Assembly: GCA_027563935.2 (NCBI GenBank)
Contig: CM050447.1
Coordinates: 10,756,501-10,820,500, forward strand
DNA: 64,000 nucleotides
Reading direction: 5' to 3'
From: Costus lasius
Lineage: Eukaryota > Streptophyta > Magnoliopsida > Zingiberales > Costaceae
Shown one piece after another: positions 20,965 through 32,814 of this stretch (position 1 is the first letter of the stretch; the number at the start of each line of letters is the position of its first letter). The notes under the pieces are model-generated. The model searched no databases. It worked only from the letters and a program-made list of their open reading frames with translations, and was not told where the DNA came from. A program made the position numbers and the translations under genes.

Positions 20965-23900
20965 TTATCCTGGATGTTGGAATGCATTTACTAAATCAGA
21001 TTCCCATGAAGCTAAGAAGTACATTGCGGCCGAGTCCAATTTAGAGGATGAGATCAAGAATTTGACTTTAGCACTAACGTCAGCAAATAGAAGTCTTAGT
21101 AGCCCATTTTGATCTTTGCTTGTGTTCTTGAAAATACGGTTGTTTCTCTCTTTCCATACATGATAAATAAGGCCAGTAATTAAGAGCTTTTGCACCACAA
21201 CGATACTCCTTGATTTGTGCCATTCGAAGCTTGTTAGGTTTAGGAAAGAATGCCATGACTCGATAGCATAAGGGATGTTACACACTAGTTTGATGGAAAG
21301 CCAGGCGTTCGCCACGCCAGAGCAAGCAAAGAAAATATGAGCCATTGATTCTTCCTGTAGGAGGCACAGGGGGCAGATTCGATCACTGATGATACCCCAC
21401 TTTTCTAGTCTATCACGAGTAGTAAGGCGTTGGATACATAAGAGCCGAGCGATAAAGGAGAACCTAGGGATCCTTCCTCGAAACCAAACCTTATTATACC
21501 ATGGCACAGGGGCCATTTGGGTTAAACCTGCATACGCCGAAGAGATAGAAAATTTTCTAGACTTTGAGGGGCTCCAGCAAAGCCTGTCCTCATTGAGAGA
21601 ACGATCGATAGGAATAGCATAAATTGATCTAAACACATGGGATAGAGCAGATGCACAGGGTGTAGGGATTTTCCATTCTCCATTAATAATGAGAGAGCTA
21701 AGTCGAGCATTCCTACCAAAAGGAATTTCGAAATGAAACTCGTGGAATAGATTACACAATATTTGGGAGTGAAGCCATGGATCCAACCACAGTTTGATGG
21801 ATTGTCCATTTGCAATTCAGAATGAGATCATTGTCTTACATGATTCCCTAAGATCGAGAATATCCCTTAAGCACCAGGATACTCGATGAGGGGGTTGGAT
21901 TGTCCATAGAGAATCCGTCCTTATAAGGTTCTTGTGCAGCCATCTAACCCAAAGGGAGGCCTTCTCAGTAGCAAGATTCCAGATATGTCGCATGAGGAAG
22001 GCAGAGTTTAAAGCCTTGATGTCCCTTAGTCCAACCCCACCCCCCCCCCCCCCCCCCCCACAGATGAGGGGCCTCGTCACTTGCGCCCATGAGACCTTCG
22101 CCACCCCTTTGTTTTGCCCTGTTGACCATAGAAATTTGGATAGCATGTAATTTAATTTGGATACCACTCCCATTGGTAGTTTGAAGACACTACACCAAAA
22201 CATGATATTGCCATAGCATACAGAGTGAATAAGTTTGACTCTCCCAGCATATGAAAGCATTTTACTTTTCCAAAGTGTTAAGCATCTTGAGATTTTTTCC
22301 AACAGTGGCATGCAATCTCTAATCGATAGTCTGGCACTGTTGACCGGAACACCCAAGTACCGAAAGGGAGTATTTCCCTCGGTAATCCCGAGAGTTTGGA
22401 CAATTTTTTCCTTGACGATGGTGTTACAAGTCGCGAAGAAACACTGTGATTTATCCTTGTTTATCTGTAAACCTGTATCGTGGGCAAATTGTTCAAGGAC
22501 CATCTTAACCGATTGAGCAGATTTTTCTGTGGCTTTACAAAAGATCATGATATCGTCAGCAAATTGCAAGCTTGATATGATTGGGTCACTACATTTCCGG
22601 TGGGCTTGTATATTCCCCAATGAGAGTTCTTTATTTAGTAAATTTGTAAGGTGCTGCATAACAAGAATAAAGATATATGGTGCCATAGGGCACCCTTGTC
22701 GTAATCCCCTGGTTCCTTTAAAAAATCCGGAGTCCTGGCAATTGATATTTATTGTAAATGTTGGAGATTGTATACATGACATAACTCTATCGATAATCCA
22801 AGAGGGAAAATTATACGCCTCTAGAGTACTCTTCACAAAATCCCATCTAACGGAATCATAGGCTTTCTGCAAATCAATCTTGACAGCCATATCTGGATTG
22901 TTTGATCTCAAGTTATATTTGCTAATGAGTTCATAACACAGCAAAATATTTTCCTGAATAGACCGGCCTTGAATGAAAGCATGTTGGTTCAAGTCAATTA
23001 TTTCAGGTAGCACAGATTTGATGCGATTTACTAGTACCTTAGCGATGAATCGATAGATAAGTCGACATACCGATATTGGCCTATATTCTGCAAAAGATGA
23101 TGGATTTGGAATTTTTGGGATCAACGAGATAGACGTTAAGTTCACTTGCTTCAAGAGCTTCCCATGAGTAAAGAAATCTGAAATCGCTTCCAAGACATCT
23201 TGCTTCACAATATGCCAGCACGTTTTGAAGAAGCCTGCGTTGAACCCGTCGACACCAGGGGCTTTAGATATGTTGGCTGACATTACAACCTGCTCAATCT
23301 CCTGCAATGATATTGGGGAATTTAGCACATGTAGCGCCCCCTAGGATAAAGGCCGTTGGACATCTATGGACGGTGGACTGCGGTTCTCCAAGCGAGGGGC
23401 GAGAAGGTTTTCATAGAAGGAGGCAGCCACTTCAAAGATCTTATTCCCAAAGACGAAGTTGCCTTGTGAATCTTTGATGGAGTGGATAGAATTCCGGATA
23501 CAACGCGTCTTTGCTAGGTTGTAGAAATATGAAGTATTTGAATCGCCGAGGGAGATACATTGATCTCTAGATTTTTGCTTGAAAATAGATTCCTCTTCCT
23601 CCCAATATTTGGCTAATTTCATCTTGCATTCATTTTCCTTTATATGAAGTTCCTCATTTCTCAGATCAGTCTGGATTGCACTTTGAATGTTGTTTAGCTC
23701 ATCTCTAAATGAAGAGAGTATGTTATTCCTCCTATGTTTCAGCATAGCAGCCCATCGTTTAAGGGCATCCTTTACCATTTTTAACTTTTGGATTAAGATA
23801 AACATGGGTGTACCACATATATTCTGCTTCCATACCTCAGTCACCATCGTATACATCTCCTCGTAATTAGACCAGTAATTAAAGAACCAGAATCTTACCC

Positions 23901-24633
23901 CTTTGGTCCGAGGCTTCTGCCCAAAGAAGATCAGTGCTGGGGAGTGATCAGATACATTCGGTTGTGCGAAGATAGCCTCAGCATTTGAGTAGGTGTCTAT
24001 CCATGCTTTATTTGCAATCACCCTATCTAGCTTGCTCCAAATCCTTTCATTTCCTTGCTTCAAATTTGACCATGTATAATATGCCCCTCTCCACTTAATA
24101 TCACACATGTCAAGTTTAGATAATATCTCCTGGTTGTGAAGCAGCTCCAGAGTTCTAGGTGGACGACCACCAATCTTTTCATCTTGGTGAAATACCATAT
24201 TAAAATCTCCCATCACAAGCGATGGTCCAACACATGCATGGAGTTGCAAAAAATCCCAGATAGATCTACGCATAACTTCCGAATAAAGGCCATAAACTGT
24301 GAAGAGTGAAAAGAGATGTTCCCCTTGTGGCGATTGCACAGAACCGAAGACAACTTGATCTGAGGAAGCTTGGATGTCAACATGGTAGAAGCCAGGATCC
24401 CAAATCAACCACATCCTATCTCCCAGGCCAGCTGCATAATTATAGTAACAACCCCATCCAGGTAGCAAGTTTTGGATAATGGACATGCTATTCGATTCCT
24501 TGACTCGAGTCTCAAGAATACACACCAATTTTAGAGAGTGAGAATGCACCTGATTGAGAAGAGCGTGGTGCTTTCCATGAGAGTTGAAACCACGAAGGTT
24601 CCAACAAAGGATTGGGCTTAGGTTTACAATCAT
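20965..24633 (-). pseudogene. LINE ORF2: endonuclease, reverse transcriptase, zf-RVT
   Basis: The ORF starts with ATG at 24,633, overlapping the ORF1 stop by ATGA, so it was probably translated by reinitiation. The APE-type endonuclease follows, with WNLRGFNSHGKHHAL, a catalytic-Glu region CILETRVKES, MGDFNMV and NVSDHSPALI. The RT has APGVDGFNAGFF, GLRQGCPMAPYIFIL and the catalytic FADD in LQFADDIMIF. A C-terminal zf-RVT region reads CPLCLLQEESMAHIFFAC. Two in-frame stops interrupt one continuous frame: TAG at 23,341-23,343 between endonuclease and RT, and TGA at 21,817-21,819 after RT. A C20 run at 22,040-22,059 encodes a polyglycine stretch where relatives have a short Gly-Gly. Confidence 0.9.
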
Positions 24634-25917
24634 TGTTCACATGACAAGGGCGGACCAGTGCTCTTAGAGTCCGAGGGCAGAATTTTGGTTGTACCATCTT
24701 GGCATTCATCCTCTAACGGTTGAATGGATTTTCCTTTTCCTTTCCTTGGCTTTCTTTGCTTGGGCTTGACTGTAGGAATTTGTGTAGCATCATTAGAAGT
24801 CCCTTCATCCAAAACTTGGCTATTTAGAGTAGCTCGAACCATGGGCTGAATAGGCATCCCGCCTAGAATTTCACTAGTGGCAGCCTCAGAGTCTTCAAGA
24901 GAGTCATGAGTTAGGGAGGGGGTAGGGAATGCAGTCAGCCGCTTGTCAAGAAGTTGAGATTCTTGGTTATTCACACGGGAGCATTCCAGCCCACCAGCAT
25001 TTGAACTGGAGGCACCAGATGCACCTCCCACAATGTCCACAACAATTTCGTTTGTTACAGATTTGTCAATATTTTCCTCCTCAGCAAGGAGGCCTGAGGG
25101 AGGCTTAGGAATCCATTCTTTTTTAGACGAGGCAATAGCCTTGTAATGCTTGTCATTGTGTCCAAAAAGCTTACAGTGCGTGCAGGATGGAGGACACCAT
25201 TCATATTCAAATTTAATGTTGACACCAGTCTCCCCATTGATTGATAGACACTAATAACTGTTCTGGCATGGGATCCCCCGCAGCCATCTCAACACAAATC
25301 CTTGCAAAACTGAGCATGGATCTGGTCGTTGTTGCTTGATCCATATATAATGGAGAGCCAAGAGCACTAGAGATTTGGCCGATAATACCCGATGACCACC
25401 AATGTAGGGGTAAATTATATACTCTGACCCAGAGAGGTAGGGATGAGAAGTCCACCTTTTCAAGGGAATCGTTTGGAGACCAAGCCTTTAGAATGAGGAT
25501 TCGATGAAAGACAAACCATGGGCCACGTTCCAGAACTAAAAGCTTATCCTCTTCTTTCTCAAATTTAAACAGCACAAAGCCAGAGGGGAGCGAAAAGATA
25601 TCGAGAGCCCCCTTAATATTCCACAGCTGCAGAATTTTCTGCCTTAAAGCCAGAAATGCAGGTCGTGCACCAACAAAATAACCCACAAGTGAGTTGCTCC
25701 AATACGACAAATTGTCCTCTAGCTCCTCCTTTGGGGCAGAAATCGAAACTGAGCCGTCCACCACCTCCACAGGAGAGAACCCAAGGCTACTGCTCGGACT
25801 AATGTGATTGGTTGCCGAAGTAAAGAGGGAGCTCCATGACTGCGGCCCGGGGCACTTGGATTCAGGGAATCTAAGGGTTGGTGGAGGAATCCGCCCGGCC
25901 CCAGCTTGGGCAGACAT
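24630..25917 (-). pseudogene. LINE ORF1 (DUF4283-type with CCHC knuckle), frameshifted
   Basis: The nucleic-acid-binding ORF1 begins at ATG 25,917. An N-terminal DUF4283-like region contains WNIKGALDIFSLPSGFV and PLWVRVYNLPLHWW. A knuckle CTHCKLFGHNDKHY is encoded at about 25,150-25,190. The tail is basic and Ser/Pro-rich with KPKQRKPRKGKGKS. The frame is broken at 25,236-25,243 by a tandem 4-base duplication (ATTG ATTG), which sends the upstream part into a stop near 25,213. Everything after it continues in one frame to the TGA at 24,630-24,632. Confidence 0.85.
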
Positions 25918-26095
25918 TAGGGATTACGACTGCAGACCAGAAGGGAGAAGATCGAGAGGGGCAGATCCCAGCTAAGTGCGTTGCTTACCTGGGAAGAGGG
26001 ACCACCATTCAACCTAGATACTCTTGGGTATCTTGTTGAGTCGCTTCAGAAGTCGCCGCAAGGAGAGCAAAGACGGGGGCCGAAGTTATGATCCC

Positions 26096-26176
26096 ATAAG
26101 AACTGCATTTAATCATCTAGATCTAAATCTAAAATCATAATTGAATTAGATTTAGATGATTAAATGTAGTTCTTAT
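26096..26176. repeat. Foldback: 24-bp inverted repeat at the LINE 5' junction
   Basis: Arms 26,096-26,119 and 26,153-26,176 are reverse complements with one mismatch. The inner bases extend pairing further (AATCTAA with TTAGATT). The left arm overlaps the proposed LINE target-site duplication. It may be a minute foldback element or a snap-back duplication. Confidence 0.9.
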
Positions 26177-26419
26177 TAGTTCATGATAAAGAAAGTCTTG
26201 TTACCAAAAATCTAAATTTTAATTGCTCATTTTGAGTATCCCTACCTCTTTCTTCAGCCTTACTAGTCTCTCTAAGACTGTGGATCCTTGGGAGGAAAAT
26301 CTAAGGGAAAGGAAAGAAAAAATATCTTTTCTGCTGTTTCCTTATACGGATGGATTTGTTAGAGAGGAAAAATTGATGGAAAATATCTCATGTTTTTGTT
26401 TTTTTTTTGGAAAATGGAT
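26177..26419. other. AT-rich intergenic DNA, nothing recognised
   Basis: Contains a T-run near 26,400 and no gene signal. Confidence 0.4.
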
Positions 26420-26461
26420 GGAACGCGGAACGTGGAACACGGAACGTGGAACACGGAACGC
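26420..26461. repeat. Six tandem 7-mers GGAACRY
   Basis: GGAACGC, GGAACGT, GGAACAC, GGAACGT, GGAACAC and GGAACGC follow each other without gaps, a 7-bp microsatellite with an apparent 14-bp higher-order unit. Confidence 0.95.
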
Positions 26462-26649
26462 GAAGACGCATGAGTGCGCGACCTCCCCCCACGACTCCAC
26501 AACCTTGTTGTCGCTGATGCTCTTCCCCTCTCCCCGACCTCGCCTACCCACCTCCGCAAGTGAGCCACGACGCTAACCTCACTTCTGCCAAAGGCTACCA
26601 GCAAATGTCTCCCGTGACCCTCTTCCCCTTGATCTCCTACTGGACGCTG

Positions 26650-26880
26650 AGCTACTATTGGCCGCTGAAGCTTGCTGGCTTACCTTTGAAGGCTGGTCGC
26701 TGAAGAATGCTATCGCGAGCAACGACCTCTTCCACCTCCCTCTTCCTATCTCGGCTGGCTGCCGAAGAAGGCGATTGCGAGCAACGACCTCTTGCACCTC
26801 CCTCCTATCTCGGCTTGCAGCTGAAGAAGGCGATCGGGAGCAACGGCCTCTTCCCCCCCTCCTCCTATCTCCCTTGCTCA
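26650..26880. repeat. GC-rich minisatellite, about three copies of a 59-62 bp unit
   Basis: The core GAGCAACGACCTCTT recurs at about 26,717 and 26,779 and as GAGCAACGGCCTCTT at 26,838. CTCCTATCTCGGCT-type and GAAGAAGGCGAT sequence lies between copies. Open frames on both strands across it reflect the repeat. No protein family is recognisable, and it is not annotated as a gene. Confidence 0.8.
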
Positions 26881-29800
26881 AGCTAGACGCCAAGCTTCCA
26901 CTGGCCGCTGAAATATATAGGGTGCCCACCAATGTAGTAGGATGATGTGACTCTAGTAATCTGTCGTGTTGTGGTATGATCACCATATCAAGGCAAGTGA
27001 ACACTAGATTAGTTGCACTTGAGTTATAGAGAGCTGGTTTACTAAGTTGTCTGGCTAAACTCGACCACTTAGGCATCTCTTGACTGGATTGAGGGGCGAT
27101 CTAGGTGCTCGAGTTGGTCTTCGGATGTGTATACACTCAAGCACAGGATTGACCTCAAGATATATTTGCACTAACGCTCTTTCTTGATTTTGAGATGTTT
27201 TGGCATTTAGGCCGCCTCTATTGACCTGAGAGCATCTCGACATTTGTGCTCAATCGCTCTCGGGCTCTCACTGTTTGGATGATTTAAATTGTGTTATATT
27301 TTACCCATAGCTTGACCATATTAAAATAGAAGGTCTAGCAAGCAAAGGATGCTAGTCGAAAGGGTTTATTACTACGTGTAGCCTTTCTTCTACGTGTCCT
27401 AATAGAGATTTTGAGTCTCAAGACCTAAATATTTTGAGACAGATCCGATCGATCCAACGAATAAAGTAAATAGTACCAATTTAGTGCAGACTCTGCAAAG
27501 AAGACATACTTGTGGTTTGGTTAGGTAACATAGTAAAAAAACAATCGTAATGAGGTGGAGTCATCTAGGATTAAAATACATTTTGTTTGATACTTTATTC
27601 AAGGATTGATAAAAGATATCTTTTGTATGATATAATATGTCACAATCTGAATCATGTGGATGCATGACAGGGCACGCCATATTAGTATTATCCAGAGCAT
27701 GCTACATGTGCAAGATTTTAGTCCTCTTTTGACGCTATATTAAGTTGACCTGACAGCCTACTGAAGGGGGAGGCAATGGTTTGTCCTCAAAACCTAATTT
27801 GTTTGGCATCATTCTGATGGTGGGCTCCAAGCCCTACTATAGCTTGAACTTTAGAATTATTCCCACCAAAAGTTGTTCTCATATTTAATGTCGATTGTTC
27901 TAATTTATCTGATCAAATAGAATTTAATTTGGATTATCAAAGCATATGAGATTAAATTATGTATTTATTTTACTATTTTGATCGAGCAATTTAAATTGAT
28001 TTTGCCGATCTAATATTTGGAAAGAGACCCCCCAATCAGGTCATCAAAAGTGCACCTTATGATGATCACAAATCAAAATGATTAATAAAAAAGATCTTTG
28101 AAGCTGTATTGTGGAGTTCACGGCTTAAGTTTATATATGTTTCCTGTTGTTAGTTGCATAGTTGTGAAAAATAAAAAAAACTAGTAACTTTAGTGAGTAA
28201 AATTTAAAAGAGGTCTTAAGATTATTTGGTGAAATCGCAAGTGACCAAAAAAACATCAAATTGATAGATGCGATAGGGGGTGTGCAATTGTTGTTTCTTT
28301 TTAGCATCATAATAGCTTATGTAAATGTTTATTACATAAATTAAAGGATATGTTTAAGTCAATTATAAGATTAATAAGTTAATATTTTTTATATGATTAC
28401 ATAGAGTTGAAATTACTCACTAGTTATTTTTCTTAGTATCTAAATTTATCCATCTAAAATTAAATTTTGATTAGGGATGGATAGATTTTCAGTAATAACT
28501 AAATTTACCAATAATATCAACAAAATTGATCCAGCAATAATAATCATGCAAGTAAATTTTTATTATTTGGTAATTGATAATAATAATTTTTATTTGATTC
28601 TACAATTATTGAAATTATCAAGAATACTAACTTGAAACTAAATTTAATTTAAACGACAGAGAATGGAGCAACGCCAAAAATACATGACAATTTTGATTTC
28701 AAATGAGTATTACATGAAGTGCGTTGAGTGAAAAGATTGAGGATACAACAATTTTATGATATTCGATAAGACCATTAAAGTAAACAATGTTGGTAATTTA
28801 TTGATACTATCATTACTTGATTTGGTAAATTTGCTTCGATAGAAGTTCATTTTTTTAATTCAATAATAATGATGAAAATTTTAATAAATCTTATTTGCTA
28901 AATTTGGTAATCGACATTATTGATCGCTCACCCCTAATTGTGGTTGCAAACATATTTGCTTATATTTTGATATTTTTGAAGAAAACTGTATGTATTCATA
29001 AAATGTATTTTGTTTAGAAAACTTTGCTTCCTCTCACTAATACACATCTTTACATCAGTATAGAAATATTAAGCTTGCTACTTTAGATGGAGGTTTCATT
29101 GTGTTGTACTTTAATGATGGCGTGTCATAATGCAATTGTCATTATGAGCAAAATGATAGATACTAACATTTACATTATGTTGACTCGGTTTTACTTTAAT
29201 GATGGCGTGTCATAATGCAAGTTTCATTATTGGAGCTTTTAATGTCATGACAAGCTCATCATATTTCATTATTTGAACTTATATGGAGGTTTCATTGCAT
29301 ATGTGCATCACTCAATAGAAGCTCAAATCCACGCATGAGATGTCAAGAACCAAAGAGTATATTCTTAGATTCTAAAGGTGTGATCAATTATATATGAGGG
29401 TCGATCACTTAGATTAGCCTTTGAGTCATTGATCAAGTGTTGGGGGTAGCTCAACATGACTCTCAAGCCACCTACAAAAGCATGTATTGGGAGTTTGATC
29501 ATTTGGACAACTCCCAATTGAGTTGGTTAGAACTCTTACTATTGGTTGCGAGTTATTGTTTAATTGAATGATGGGGGAGAGATTATCAAACTGTATTGTC
29601 AAGTTATTTATCTTTGAGCTACCAAATTGATGAGCTGCTCTAATGGCTAGAGCAACCTTGTAAGGGTTTGGTCTTTAGCACTTCCGACTTTTCTATTAGC
29701 TGCTTAGTGGATCAATCTAAGTTTGCGATCCAGCAAAAGAAAAAAAATGGTAAATTTTTACCGCACATGATACAGGCACACCAAACCAAGATAGACATAC

Positions 29801-30700
29801 ATCAGTTAGTGAAGCTGGAAACTCAGGAATCTAAGGGGCGTTTGGCGTTTGTAGAGCTGTCCACTCAGTTTTTACTATTCATGGTTATCCATTCAGTGTT
29901 CCGTATCTGAGGCTGCTTTCTGCCATAGGCGTATAAGCTGGAGAGCTCTGCCGGGCTTCGCCCACTTAACTAAAGTTGTTGTTTTAGTTATGTTTGTTAA
30001 ATTATCTTACTGGTTACAGCATAATAACCACACGTGTCGAGTCCAAGTGGCAGGGACTGTAGGCGCAGGCAGTGCACATTGGAGGAGACAATGACGGCTT
30101 CACTTCTGACCCTGCACACTTGCGCTGCTGAATTTATAAATCCCTATCACTCTCCGGCATCAATAATAGTCTGCCGTCAACCTGCCACGGGCATCGTGAA
30201 TTCCAAGCCCGCGTCACCCACACAAAACGAATCCCACTCCAATGCAGCAAACGAACGACCTCACCTCTGGAGTTTCCAAAGCTGATTTGTTCTTTTTTTT
30301 TTTTCCCTTCTAATGGCACATAAGATTTAACGGGTTGTTACTAAGAATGGCTTGCTGATGTGAACGAACAGCTCAGATCTAGAAGACCAATTCGGAATTG
30401 ATCTTTGGAATAACTTGCAGGAAAAAGACGATCGAGCCGGTCGCTATCCATCATCCAGACCTACTGTTTTGGACTTGGAATTCCATCCCGAGACTTCTAA
30501 TAAGCCTGCAATAATTCACTGCGGGAACGGCTCATTTACACGAACGAGCCGTCTCGGGTTTTGTGAGGTCGGCAGACGGTTTGTTAGTGGCAATAACAGA
30601 CAGGCAGCTAAGCTGTTCGTCGTCATCCATCGTCCGTGAATTGCCGTTACCTATCCAAACTAGAAATGCCCAACGCGGTTATTGCCAGCCTGGCGCACGT
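26881..30700. other. Long AT-rich intergenic region
   Basis: About 3.8 kb without a recognisable gene. Open frames are short and domain-free. One clear direct repeat (29,107-29,220) is listed separately. The last part upstream of about 30,700 becomes GC-richer and leads into the 3-ketoacyl-CoA synthase promoter. Confidence 0.5.
29107..29220. repeat. 29-bp perfect direct repeat
   Basis: The same 29 bases, containing TTTAATGATGGCGTGTCATA, occur at 29,107-29,135 and 29,192-29,220, separated by 56 bases. Function unknown. Confidence 0.9.
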
Positions 30701-31078
30701 TGCTAACTGACGCTTGGGATTCTCCAAACGCCAACACCCGGCTCACCTTTCCTTCGCCGATCTGGAAGCCTCTCTACCTTCCTTCGCTTGGCTCCAGTTC
30801 GGCGGCGGCGGCGGCAAGCTCTCCACTCCTTTGAATCCCCTCGTCGTCGAGAACGACAGCGACGGCGAGCGGAAGGAAGGAGGGCATTTGAGCCCCCAGC
30901 CCATGTGAGTCGGACTCTGGCCCTCACACCTTGTTGACGATCTCCAACGCTAGATTTCTACATTATTTAATCCCCGGTCCACTACTTGGGTTTTTTTATC
31001 TTCCAAGTAATAAAGGTTATTGATTAACGCAGCTGGAGAGGTGCAGATTAAAAACCATTGAACAAATAATCTGGGATT

Positions 31079-31098
31079 GAGAGAGAGAGAGAGAGAGA
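31079..31098 (+). repeat. (GA)10 microsatellite in the KCS 5' region
   Basis: Ten GA units about 105 bases before the ATG of the 3-ketoacyl-CoA synthase, most likely in its promoter or 5' UTR. GA tracts are common near plant transcription starts and are bound by BBR/BPC proteins; a regulatory role here is inference. Confidence 0.9.
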
Positions 31099-31203
31099 AG
31101 GGGGGATAGGGGAGTTGGGAGCGCACGGCCTAGCCCTCTTCGTTTCGATCTCTCTTGCTCTTTGGCCACGTTCAGTCCAGATCGCAAGGAAAAAGAAGAA
31201 ACG

Positions 31204-32814
31204 ATGGGCGGTGGTGAGGCGGTGGCAGGGTGCGGAGAGGATAAGGCCCCTGTAAGGGAGGGAGGGGGGCAGACCCCGCCTTCGCTGGCATCACCACGGC
31301 GGGAGAGCCGGCGTCTTCCAGACTTCCTGCAGAGCGTGAACCTCAAGTATGTTAAGCTGGGCTATCATTACCTGATCACCCATCTGCTGACTCTGCTGCT
31401 GATTCCGCTCATGGCGGTGATCGTACTGGAGGCGGCGCAGACCGACCCCAACGATATTCGCCAGCTGTGGCTCCACCTCCAGTACAACCTCGTAAGCGTC
31501 CTGGTCTGCTCCGCCTTCCTCGTCTTCGGCACAACCGTCTACATCATGACGCGGCCGCGCCCCGTGTACCTCGTTGACTATGCCTGCTACCGCCCACCAG
31601 ACAAGCTCGAGGCTCCCTTCCACCGGTTCATGAAGCACTCGCAGCTATGCGGTGAGTTCAACGAGTCCGCGCTGCAGTTTCAGCGCCGGATCCTCGAGCG
31701 CTCCGGTCTCGGTCAGGAGACCTACCTGCCCATCGCGCTGCACTACCTCCCGCCCCGCCCTTCCATGGCCTACGCCCGCGAGGAGGCGGAGGAGGTCATG
31801 TTCGGCGCCCTGGACAACCTCTTCAGGAACACCGGCGTCAAGCCCAAGGACGTCGGCATCCTCGTCGTCAACTGCAGCCTCTTCAACCCCACCCCGTCAC
31901 TTTCCGCCATGATTGTCAACCGCTACAAGCTCCGCGGAAACATCAAGAGCTTCAACCTCGGTGGCATGGGCTGCAGCGCCGGCGTTATCTCTGTTGACCT
32001 CGCGCGAGACCTCCTCCAGGTCCACCGCGCCACCTATGCCGTTGTGGTGAGCACCGAGAACATCACCCAGAATTGGTACTTCGGCAACCGCAAGTCGATG
32101 CTCATTCCCAATTGCCTGTTCCGCGTCGGTGCCGCCGCCATTTTGCTCTCCAATCGTTCGGAGGATCGCCGGCGCGCCAAGTACAAACTGGTTCACGTTG
32201 TCCGCACCCACCGCGGTGCTGATGACAGGGCCTTCCGTTGCGTGTACCAGGAACAGGACGAGAACGCCAAGGTCGGTGTGACCCTCTCCAAGGACCTCAT
32301 GGCCATTGCTGGGGAGGCGCTCAAGATCAACATCACAACCCTCGGTCCCCTCGTCCTTCCAATCAGTGAGCAGCTCCTCTTCTTCGCGACTCTTGTGGCC
32401 AAGAAGCTGTTTAATGGCAAGGTGAAGCCTTATATCCCTGACTTCAAGCTCGCGTTCGACCACTTCTGCATCCATGCCGGGGGAAGGGCCGTGATCGATG
32501 AGCTTGAGAAAAACCTGCAGCTCCGGCCAGTCCATGTGGAGGCTTCCAGGATGACTCTACACCGGTTTGGAAACACCTCATCCAGCTCCATCTGGTACGA
32601 GCTTGCATACATTGAGGCCAAGGGCCGGATGCGCAGAGGCCACCGCGTTTGGCAGATTGCTTTCGGAAGCGGCTTCAAGTGTAATAGCGCCGTGTGGCAG
32701 GCGCTGCGCAATGTAAAAGCCGCTCCGGATAGTCCATGGGAGGATTGCATACATAGGTACCCTGTGGAAATCGTCGATGGGTTTCCTCCGCAGCCAATAG
32801 AGCAGCAATCATAG
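31204..32814 (+). CDS. 3-ketoacyl-CoA synthase, KCS4/KCS9/KCS17 type
   Basis: This is the condensing enzyme of the ER fatty-acid elongase. It joins malonyl-CoA to a long-chain acyl-CoA, the committing step in very-long-chain fatty acids for waxes, suberin and sphingolipids. The ATG at 31,204 (AACGATGGGC) gives 536 residues without introns; the open frame extends upstream only through non-ATG codons. Two membrane segments lie near residues 55-77 and 94-115. The FAE1/CUT1 domain spans about 116-405 and an ACP-synthase-III C-terminal domain about 420-505. The catalytic triad is present: Cys257 in GGMGCSAG, His424 in FCIHAGGRA and Asn457 in RFGNTSSSS. The N-terminal [20 protein letters not shown] closely matches the Arabidopsis KCS4/9/17 clade rather than KCS11 or FDH. 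All key residues are intact. Which chain length it makes cannot be read from the sequence. Confidence 0.96.
   Translation: MGGGEAVAGCGEDKAPVREGGGQTPPSLASPRRESRRLPDFLQSVNLKYVKLGYHYLITHLLTLLLIPLMAVIVLEAAQTDPNDIRQLWLHLQYNLVSVLVCSAFLVFGTTVYIMTRPRPVYLVDYACYRPPDKLEAPFHRFMKHSQLCGEFNESALQFQRRILERSGLGQETYLPIALHYLPPRPSMAYAREEAEEVMFGALDNLFRNTGVKPKDVGILVVNCSLFNPTPSLSAMIVNRYKLRGNIKSFNLGGMGCSAGVISVDLARDLLQVHRATYAVVVSTENITQNWYFGNRKSMLIPNCLFRVGAAAILLSNRSEDRRRAKYKLVHVVRTHRGADDRAFRCVYQEQDENAKVGVTLSKDLMAIAGEALKINITTLGPLVLPISEQLLFFATLVAKKLFNGKVKPYIPDFKLAFDHFCIHAGGRAVIDELEKNLQLRPVHVEASRMTLHRFGNTSSSSIWYELAYIEAKGRMRRGHRVWQIAFGSGFKCNSAVWQALRNVKAAPDSPWEDCIHRYPVEIVDGFPPQPIEQQS

Larger units (their letters stand above)
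20691..26092 (-). mobile_element. Nearly complete L1-type LINE
   Basis: Read on the minus strand: a 5' UTR (about 26,092-25,918), ORF1 (25,917-24,630), ORF2 (24,633-20,965) overlapping ORF1 as ATGA, a short 3' UTR and a poly(A) of ten bases at 20,700-20,691. CCCATAA occurs just beyond both ends (20,683-20,689 and 26,093-26,099) and may be the target-site duplication, though short. Domain order (RNA-binding ORF1; endonuclease, RT and zf-RVT in ORF2) is that of plant L1 LINEs. There is little damage: one 4-base duplication and two stop codons. Confidence 0.9.

Noticed and set aside
26579..27076. 165-residue minus-strand frame
   Set aside because: It mirrors the 59-62-bp tandem repeat; no domain or conserved neighbours.
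31162..31203. Fourteen-residue N-terminal extension of the 3-ketoacyl-CoA synthase
   Set aside because: The codon at 31,162 is TTG; the first ATG in a good context is 31,204, and family members begin near there.
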